This document shows positions 45,486 to 50,817 of a DNA stretch of 50,817 bases, in pieces. The stretch spans positions 1 to 50,817 of the forward strand of contig CAYRFQ010000048.1 of the NCBI GenBank assembly GCA_964423615.1, read 5' to 3'. The DNA comes from CAYRFQ01 sp964423615 (lineage in GTDB: Bacteria > Planctomycetota > Planctomycetia > Gemmatales > Gemmataceae). The position numbers and the translations under genes were made by a program. The notes beneath the pieces were generated by a model. The model was given only the letters and a program-made list of their open reading frames with translations. It ran no database searches and was not told the origin of the DNA. Within the stretch, counting starts at the first letter, position 1, and the number at the start of each line of letters is the position of its first letter.

Positions 45486-46751
45486 TTACTGTTCGACTGG
45501 CACTTCTCGTCCTGCTTTTCGGATCTGGTTCTCGATCGACTCGATCTCCATCTCCAATTCCTCGAGTTCTTCGAGCTTGGCCATCTTGAGTTCCTGGAGT
45601 TGATTAAGCCGCTTTTCCAGAGAGTTGTTGAACAGCCTTTGGAGAACTTGGAGGACCAAGATTGAGCGCCAAGCCCGCATGGCTAGTCCGCGAAGTCGAT
45701 ATAGCCTCGCCATCCGACCAAGTTTCAGACCAGCAACAAGGCGTCCAGCTCGCAACAATCGTAAGGCTGGCAAAAAGTGACTCAGGGGCAACAGGACCAC
45801 CGCCAAGTCGATCCAGTGGGTAATACAGTAGGCTAGTTTTTTCTCAGCCAAAGACAACATCACGATTAACTCGAATGCAAACGCGGCCCAGATCAGGGCA
45901 TTTCCGATGTCGACAGCGATTTTGATTGAAAAATTGCCACGGAGATCAGGCCAGACGTATTCAATGGCGGCCTCGACCGCCAAGACTGGTAAGACCATCA
46001 AAGCGATAACGATCATGGGAACGCTGAAGATTTTTTCGACCTTCCGACGTAAATCCTTGTCGGCATGGTTCCAACCAATGATCGGCAACCAGTACAAATG
46101 CGGATCCAAGTAGCTACGGGCACCAATCCGCAGGGGCGGAAACATCAACGTTGCGATGAGGAAACCAAATCGCGACCAAACAGGTCGTTGTCCACGACGT
46201 ACGTAGAATCGGACAAAGGCATCCAAAGCCAGTATGGGCCAGAGAATCACCAAGGCCCAAAACATAATCACCACCTCGACTGTTGCGACCAAGGCCTGGA
46301 TGGGTTTCTGTCCCGATGGGGACTCCTCTTTGTCTTTTGTGGTCGGAGCTTGTTCGGAGGCACTTCCTGGATTCGGCGTTTTCGCCTCTTTCTTGTTTTG
46401 ATCAGCCGAGTTCGGGTCCTCGTGGCCATCGACCTCCTCGTCGATGGCGTGAACGACCCAGCCCGCAACATTCCTGGCATCCGCGACCTCGTCATATTTG
46501 AAGCGATGCAAGACCCCCGAGACCGCGAACAAAAAGATGACCGCCATGAAGAACAACGGGGGCGTCAACGCATGGTCCAAGATGTGATAAATGCTCGTTC
46601 CGTCGGGGTAGTCATGGGGTGGAGGAGTTGGCGAAAGGTGTGGCGCTCCTCCAACAGCACGAACTTCGCGAAATTCTCCCGATCCGGCTCCGACAAAGGC
46701 CCCGTTTCGAGTGAGCTGAGTTACTGAATTGTTGAGGCGATTGTTGGACAC
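45486..46751 (-). CDS. Membrane protein with voltage-sensor-like S1-S4 domain, no pore, and C-terminal coiled coil
   Basis: 421 residues from GTG 46751, chosen because AAGGAGGG lies six bases upstream; the frame is open upstream to a TTG with no site. Layout: helix ~63-82, acidic/lysine-rich loop (~90-150), long helix ~156-184, then S1 ~243-266, S2 ~276-301 with E294, S3 ~311-325 with D315 ('HWIDLAVVLLPL'), S4 ~329-355 carrying R331, R334, R337, K343, R346, R349, R352 at three-residue spacing. After S4 comes a helix and a glutamate/lysine/leucine coiled coil (~376-414) ending the protein; no S5-P-S6 pore is present. That resembles voltage-sensor proteins such as proton channels in outline. 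Inner membrane. Function is inference: proton conduction, sensing or a degenerate ion channel. Confidence 0.75.
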   Translation of the reverse strand: MSNNRLNNSVTQLTRNGAFVGAGSGEFREVRAVGGAPHLSPTPPPHDYPDGTSIYHILDHALTPPLFFMAVIFLFAVSGVLHRFKYDEVADARNVAGWVVHAIDEEVDGHEDPNSADQNKKEAKTPNPGSASEQAPTTKDKEESPSGQKPIQALVATVEVVIMFWALVILWPILALDAFVRFYVRRGQRPVWSRFGFLIATLMFPPLRIGARSYLDPHLYWLPIIGWNHADKDLRRKVEKIFSVPMIVIALMVLPVLAVEAAIEYVWPDLRGNFSIKIAVDIGNALIWAAFAFELIVMLSLAEKKLAYCITHWIDLAVVLLPLSHFLPALRLLRAGRLVAGLKLGRMARLYRLRGLAMRAWRSILVLQVLQRLFNNSLEKRLNQLQELKMAKLEELEELEMEIESIENQIRKAGREVPVEQ

Positions 46752-47193
46752 GGCCGCCCTCCTTTCGGACGGTTCGTTGTTGGAGCGTTGGTTCGCATGT
46801 ACTTCCTTTGTACTGACGCTGGTGCGGAAACTCAATCATTGGCGGATGAACCCACCTCATTCTGTTATTCGTGGCAGAGCAGTTGCCATCCACAAAATCG
46901 TTCGAGGTGACACAAACCGCGCCAGAAGGTGAGAGCGGTTCGACCTGAGCGTTGAATTCAATTGGTTTGACGATCTGTGCGAAACAGCATGAACAAAACT
47001 GAGAAAGCCAAAGAAATTCGTTTCTCGAAATCCTCCTCTTTCTCATACATTTGTCTTTCTTCGTACATAAGGTATACTTTCTTGCGGTAATTACATCAAA
47101 ACGAGAATATGCATGCCTTTCTGTGTTTCTGCCAAGAATAAAATACGATTTTTAAGAACTTAAAACTTCGCTCGACCCCACGAGGATTTGCGG
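46752..47193. other. Intergenic region between divergent genes
   Basis: About 440 bp. No separate gene supported. The right half is AT-rich and should carry the promoter for the hypothetical gene at 47194. Confidence 0.4.
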
Positions 47194-47550
47194 ATGAGCC
47201 AGGAACAAAATACCGATCTTGAAATCGCCACCACCGATCGTCGTAAGAAAAAAGATCGACGACAGCGACAAATACCGGTTGCTGTAGAACGCCGTAGCGG
47301 GACCGACCGGCGTCAGGAAGGCGAGCGCCGACGTCAAATCGATCCGACGACGTGTGAACGCGATTACAGTGACGATGAGATTGCGTTCATGAAGGCTATG
47401 GACGAGTACAAGCGAGCGAATCGTCGACCTTTTCCGACGTGGAGTGAAGTATTGGAGGTTCTGGTAGCGTTGGGCTACCGCAAAGTCGAGGCCCCGATCC
47501 CCATTCCAGGGACTCCGGAAGCCATCGAAGCAGCAGCTCAGAAGAAGTAA
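47194..47550 (+). CDS. Small, highly basic hypothetical protein
   Basis: 118 residues. GAGG eight bases upstream of ATG 47194. The N-terminal half is extremely arginine/lysine-rich ('DRRKKKDRRQRQI', 'ERRSGTDRRQEGERRRQ'), the C-terminal half is folded-looking ('DDEIAFMKAMDEYKRANRRP', 'FPTWSEVLEVLVALGYRKVE'). The pattern 'ERRSGTDRR' is common in bacterial proteins of unknown or signalling-linked role. The segment 'MDEYKRANRRPFPTWSEVLE' looks conserved and planctomycete-like. Possibly nucleic-acid binding. Codon bias supports a real gene; it stands alone, divergent from the voltage-sensor-like gene. Confidence 0.7.
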   Translation: MSQEQNTDLEIATTDRRKKKDRRQRQIPVAVERRSGTDRRQEGERRRQIDPTTCERDYSDDEIAFMKAMDEYKRANRRPFPTWSEVLEVLVALGYRKVEAPIPIPGTPEAIEAAAQKK

Positions 47551-48179
47551 TTCCAGGCGTTTCTTGGTTCTTGTCGATCCTCTTGTGAGTCCGACCTCCC
47601 TGGGGGATCGAGGTGACCTAGCCGAAAGGCCGGTGTGGGCTTGGATTGGAGCATAAGTGAGACACCTCAACGACGCTCCAGTCGGACACAAGGCCTTGTA
47701 TGTACGCCAGATGAAACACAAAACACTTTCGTCAGAAGCGTAGGCGAGTGCATTTTGGTTATCACTTGTGCTTTTGGTTTAGTGCAGAGAGCTAACATCG
47801 CATATTTTACTCAGAAACTACTGCTCAGGCCTGCTAGCCTCTGGTAGACAGGTTTTAGTGTTGAGTGAATGGGAGCGTGAAACGAAATTGGCTCCTGTCA
47901 TTGCCAGGAATTAAACCTGCTCACTACGAAAAATCGGGAAAACTCGAGCCGTTAGTCCTTGTGCCTCCAAGACCGATCCTGGCAACTTGGCAGGAATGGA
48001 TTGCTTGGGTTGGTTTTACGGATCAACTTCCATTCGGGCATTCGCTTGCGATCCATCAAGATGTGGGAAATCAGTTTGATCAGGTGAGCCGTGTTGCCGG
48101 CGTCGCTCAATTCCCAGGATGTGACTTTGAGGTTGTGAGTTCGCCATCCGCTTGGGATGCAGCCTGCTTTATTCCAAAT
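47551..48179. other. Gene-poor stretch
   Basis: About 630 bp with no supported gene. A + strand frame is open from 47865 onward but shows no family match or ribosome binding site until the YceI remnant, where it becomes coding-like. Confidence 0.4.
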
Positions 48180-48536
48180 TTAGGACCAGGCAACGACCGT
48201 TCCGAGGGACCATTCTTCGAATCGTTTGATGACTCGCTCGGGTTCACTCAACAAGTAGATTGTTTTCAGTTTGGCCCCGTTCAACGAAACGGAGTAGCGG
48301 CCATGATCGACCCCGTTGATCGAGTGGGTTTGTCCCTTGACAGCGGTGTACGGAATCCGTGGCTCGGCGGTCCATGTTGCGCCATGCTTGAACTTTGCCA
48401 CATGGATGATGTTGTCACCCTTGTCGTTGGTGATTTTGGCAAGTCCTTTGGATGTGAGCAAGAATCCACAACTTTTTTTGCCGACGACCTCAGCGTAGTG
48501 TTCAATCTTGAGCGATTTGGATTGTTGACACGACAT
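48180..48536 (-). CDS. Unknown gene fragment, antisense-adjacent to YceI remnant
   Basis: 118 residues from ATG 48536. Codons from about 48510 leftward are strongly biased toward C/G third positions as in real genes here ('GLAKITNDKGDNIIHVAKFK', 'TAEPRIPYTAVKGQTHSING'), and the frame stays open to TAA at 48180. There is no ribosome binding site before ATG 48536, and the sequence right of ~48520 instead codes for YceI on the other strand. I therefore read it as the C-terminal part of a longer minus-strand gene whose 5' end is lost. Family not recognised. Confidence 0.4.
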   Translation of the reverse strand: MSCQQSKSLKIEHYAEVVGKKSCGFLLTSKGLAKITNDKGDNIIHVAKFKHGATWTAEPRIPYTAVKGQTHSINGVDHGRYSVSLNGAKLKTIYLLSEPERVIKRFEEWSLGTVVAWS

Positions 48537-48833
48537 CTGAAGAGGGCAGACTTCTTCGACGTCGAGAAATATCCCAATGCTTCGTTCGTTTCCACAAAGA
48601 TCGAGCTTCGGAGAGGTCCGAAAGGTGCGACTCACCAGGTCAGCGGTGATCTCACAATACATGGTGTAACACGCCCGGTAAACTTCCCGGCCAGGATCAC
48701 CCTTCGTCGTGATGCCGTATCTCACGATAGGACATTGACTATCAGTCAGACGAGTTTTGGAATGCCTGACGCAGCTCAGAAAACTCAAGACGATGTACCG
48801 ATTACGGTGTCAGTCAACGCCACTCGGAGTTAG
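48525..48833 (+). pseudogene. YceI-family protein, 5'-truncated remnant
   Basis: Coding similarity starts abruptly: 'LTRHLKRADFFDVEKYPNAS', then 'ATHQVSGDLTIHGVTRPVNF' and 'TISQTSFGMPDAAQKTQDDV', the C-terminal half of YceI lipocalin-like periplasmic lipid-binding proteins. The N-terminal half with its signal peptide is missing; upstream of ~48520 the DNA is coding on the opposite strand. YceI proteins bind isoprenoid lipids in an eight-stranded barrel, which this fragment cannot form. Inactive remnant. Confidence 0.7.
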
Positions 48834-48995
48834 CCAGTTGCTTCCTGGGCGGGATGAATCGCACGCACATTATTGAGTCCTGCGTAGGTAATGCAGCGTC
48901 TGACCAGCAAGTTGAAAGATGGGCATATTCGCTTTTCGCCCAGGACGGCAAATCAATCCATTTCAAGCCAATCGTTGTCGATCCGGCTACAGGCG

Positions 48996-50669
48996 TCAAC
49001 GGCTTTTGGCGACCTCCAACTTGTTTGGCCCTGCTTTATGCGTCCCTCGCACTTCCTCTTCTGTGAGGGCATAATCGTAAACTCGTAGCTCATCAAACTG
49101 GCCGACGAACGGACCAATGCGGTTTTGGTTGTCGGCCACGTCGGTGAGTTTGAGGTTGGTTGGCAGACGTCCATAACGTTTGCCATCGCGGTAGAAACAG
49201 AGAACGGGCTTGCCCTCGTTCGCTTTGTGGTCATACGTAACGACGATGTGCATTGGCTTGCCCAACACGGCTGCGGAGGGAACTTGGATGTCCTCGTTGT
49301 GACGTCGCACTGCAATCTCCGCGCGAACCGTGTTGAAGTTTCGGAAACAATAATGGAGCCAGTCGTTGGGGTTTCCGAATCGCACGGCGCTATGCCACTG
49401 ATACTCTTTGGACAGGGGAGTCAGCCAAACTTCAAAGCTCACATCGTTTTGCTTTTTCAACATGCTCGGAAGATCAACACGTCCTGAACCCTTGAGTACG
49501 AGTTGTCCCTTGCCGTTGAGCCGAGATTGGCTGTCTTCCGCGACGAGAGTACCGTGAGCATTACCAATGCTGTCGTTAATTCGAGTTCCGTCTCCACCGA
49601 TCTCTCCAAAACGGTAGCGGTGTTTCGGAGGCTTGCGGAGGCGCCTGGAAGGACCATCGACTCGAACCGGCTTTGTGCGTGTCGCAAAGCGCAACCGGAA
49701 TGAAAATTCTTCCAACTTGGGATCACGCGGGTTCTTTTCACCAGTGAGCGGCGAGTACGTGCGGACTTGCACTGTCTTCTTGTCGGGCTGGAATTCGAGC
49801 AATCGGAGGAAGCCTCGGCCGCCTCGCAGATTTTCGTAGTCCACCATCATCTGGTGAACCGCGTTTCCGTAGTCACCTTCGTCGTTTCGATACCCGACGT
49901 AGCCAGCGGACAAGTGTCCACAGATGACCATCATGACGTTTGAGTGTCGACGAACGAGTTGGTTCCACAGTTGTTCTCCGTCGGCCCCTTCGCCATAGAA
50001 ATTATAAGGCGTAGCTCGCTGCCGACCCATCAGGTGGTTATATCGCTGATTGTTGTAGTAAAGATAACCATGGGTCAAAATGATTGCGAGTCGGTTCTTG
50101 TGCTTCGCCAAAACGTTGTTGGCCCATTCGATGACTTTTTTTCGAGGGCCCATTTCCAGCGATAGGACGATCCAATCACGTCCCTGAATCTTCATCAGTT
50201 GATAATGATTCTCGAGTTTGCCTTTTTCATACACATCACCGAACGTAGACCATTTCTTGAGTTCGGCGACCTTGAAGTAATCGTTCATGTGGGTCAGTCG
50301 ACCGGGAGTGTGGTCGTAATCGTGATTCCCAGCAGCCAGTACATATCGAAGTTTCCCCTCGATGACGTCGAAGCTCTTGCGGGCATTTTCCCACTCACGT
50401 TTTGTGTTGTTGTTGGTCACGTCTCCAACATGTAACAAGTAAGTAATGTTGCGAGCTTTCTGTTGTGCCGCAACCCACTTCATCATGTCGATGAACTGTT
50501 GGGGGCGTCGGCTTGTGTATCCCTCTGTGTCGGGGATCACCACGATCGTCTCGCTGCCGGGTGTGAAGGGCGGTGGTTTGTGGCTGTCCGTTCGGACAAT
50601 CATACCGAGACCGAGGCATGTTGTTAGGGCGATCCCAGCAACGAACAAACTCTTCGTATTCCCGTTCAT
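48996..50669 (-). CDS. Secreted metallophosphoesterase with C-terminal LamG/concanavalin-like domain
   Basis: 557 residues. Start ATG 50669 with GGGGGAGAG upstream; N-terminal hydrophobic segment 'LFVAGIALTTCLGLGMIV' (8-25) serves as signal or anchor. Calcineurin-like domain ~41-320: D47 in 'IPDTEGY', G82-D83 in 'HVGDVTNN', G114-N115-H116-D117, 'ILTHGYL' and 'VICGHLSAGYVG'; all metal-binding blocks are visible. The C-terminal part (~400-545) has the pattern of a LamG/jelly-roll binding domain ('VSFEVWLTP', 'HIVVTYDHKANEGKPVLCFY', 'FDELRVYDYALTEEEV'), a carbohydrate- or surface-binding module. Probably an extracytoplasmic phosphoesterase acting on a polymer-bound substrate; exact substrate unknown. 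Nothing is seen between its start and the right window edge. Confidence 0.88.
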   Translation of the reverse strand: MNGNTKSLFVAGIALTTCLGLGMIVRTDSHKPPPFTPGSETIVVIPDTEGYTSRRPQQFIDMMKWVAAQQKARNITYLLHVGDVTNNNTKREWENARKSFDVIEGKLRYVLAAGNHDYDHTPGRLTHMNDYFKVAELKKWSTFGDVYEKGKLENHYQLMKIQGRDWIVLSLEMGPRKKVIEWANNVLAKHKNRLAIILTHGYLYYNNQRYNHLMGRQRATPYNFYGEGADGEQLWNQLVRRHSNVMMVICGHLSAGYVGYRNDEGDYGNAVHQMMVDYENLRGGRGFLRLLEFQPDKKTVQVRTYSPLTGEKNPRDPKLEEFSFRLRFATRTKPVRVDGPSRRLRKPPKHRYRFGEIGGDGTRINDSIGNAHGTLVAEDSQSRLNGKGQLVLKGSGRVDLPSMLKKQNDVSFEVWLTPLSKEYQWHSAVRFGNPNDWLHYCFRNFNTVRAEIAVRRHNEDIQVPSAAVLGKPMHIVVTYDHKANEGKPVLCFYRDGKRYGRLPTNLKLTDVADNQNRIGPFVGQFDELRVYDYALTEEEVRGTHKAGPNKLEVAKSR

Positions 50670-50817
50670 CGACTCTCCCCCTTGTCGCAAGTTTCTCTTG
50701 TGAGCCGTCCTGACCTGCGTAGTGGCTCGCAGCGTAGACATAACGCCGTAGAATGATCCGACCGTAGCTGTCCAATCTGTGCGCAGCATCAAGCGGGCCA
50801 AGAGGCGCTCTCGCGGG

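Noticed and set aside
45486..46751. Voltage-gated potassium channel
   Set aside because: No selectivity-filter motif (TVGYG-like) or S5-S6 helices follow S4.
48480..48530. N-terminal half of YceI hidden in another plus-strand frame just upstream
   Set aside because: A short similarity ('SILSDLD') in a second frame is preceded at once by a stop codon, so no continuous YceI sequence can be followed further upstream.
47865..48833. 322-codon + strand frame as one full gene
   Set aside because: Only the last ~100 codons match a family (YceI); the earlier part has no motif and overlaps a region coding on the other strand.
1..50817. CRISPR array or rRNA operon
   Set aside because: No short regularly spaced repeats and no rRNA-like sequence were seen anywhere in the window.

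Overview
The window looks like a chromosomal segment of a planctomycete (Planctomycetota, perhaps a Gemmata-like lineage; the genus is inference). The evidence is the gene content: a PSCyt1/DUF1549/DUF1553 cytochrome protein followed by a DUF1501 protein, two formylglycine sulfatases, a TIGR03032-type protein next to a TPR-glycosyltransferase, and two large secreted proteins that begin with the planctomycete-style 'LExLEDRxxP' motif. Many products carry signal peptides and there is almost no house-keeping content. purD and one tRNA-Ser are the only core genes.

Left end (1-8.2 kb) is an accessory, recombination-marked region. The C-terminal half of a tyrosine recombinase runs into the 3' end of a tRNA-Ser(GGA) gene on the other strand. 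It is followed by a second, N-terminally truncated recombinase remnant. A 178-bp sequence at the end of that remnant recurs as a direct repeat 6.34 kb downstream (8 mismatches). The two copies bracket a single gene for a 1,799-residue mosaic surface protein (lamin-tail-like domains, duplicated beta domain, RTX-type glycine/aspartate repeats).

8.2-20.2 kb: a Flp-type pilin with an unusual C-terminal extension, a secreted S9 peptidase with lysine/threonine-rich inserts, a minus-strand pair of a damaged cytochrome c'-like gene and a sulfatase, a diacylglycerol-kinase-like gene with a metallophosphoesterase, an outer-membrane barrel candidate, purD, and a small CxxC protein.

20.9-27.2 kb: a large membrane protein with a VTT-like N-terminal part, a cysteine dioxygenase, two unknown proteins, and a divergent Nramp transporter lacking the usual metal-binding residues. 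27.5-32.6 kb: the planctomycete PSD1/DUF1501 pair with small unknown genes. 32.6-37.6 kb: a serine beta-lactamase-fold/VanX-like dipeptidase fusion, then a TPR-glycosyltransferase and TIGR03032 pair.

37.6-50.8 kb is sparser, with several 0.6-1.2 kb stretches without a convincing gene. It holds a second LEDR-motif surface protein, a second sulfatase with an extra C-terminal domain, an alpha/beta hydrolase, a pore-less voltage-sensor-like membrane protein with a terminal coiled coil, a decayed YceI gene fused tail-away to an unknown gene fragment, and a secreted metallophosphoesterase-LamG protein. Strong palindromic hairpins separate many transcription units. No CRISPR array, rRNA or intact insertion sequence was seen. 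The best candidates for something new are the repeat-bracketed surface-gene cassette next to recombinase genes and the pore-less voltage-sensor protein.
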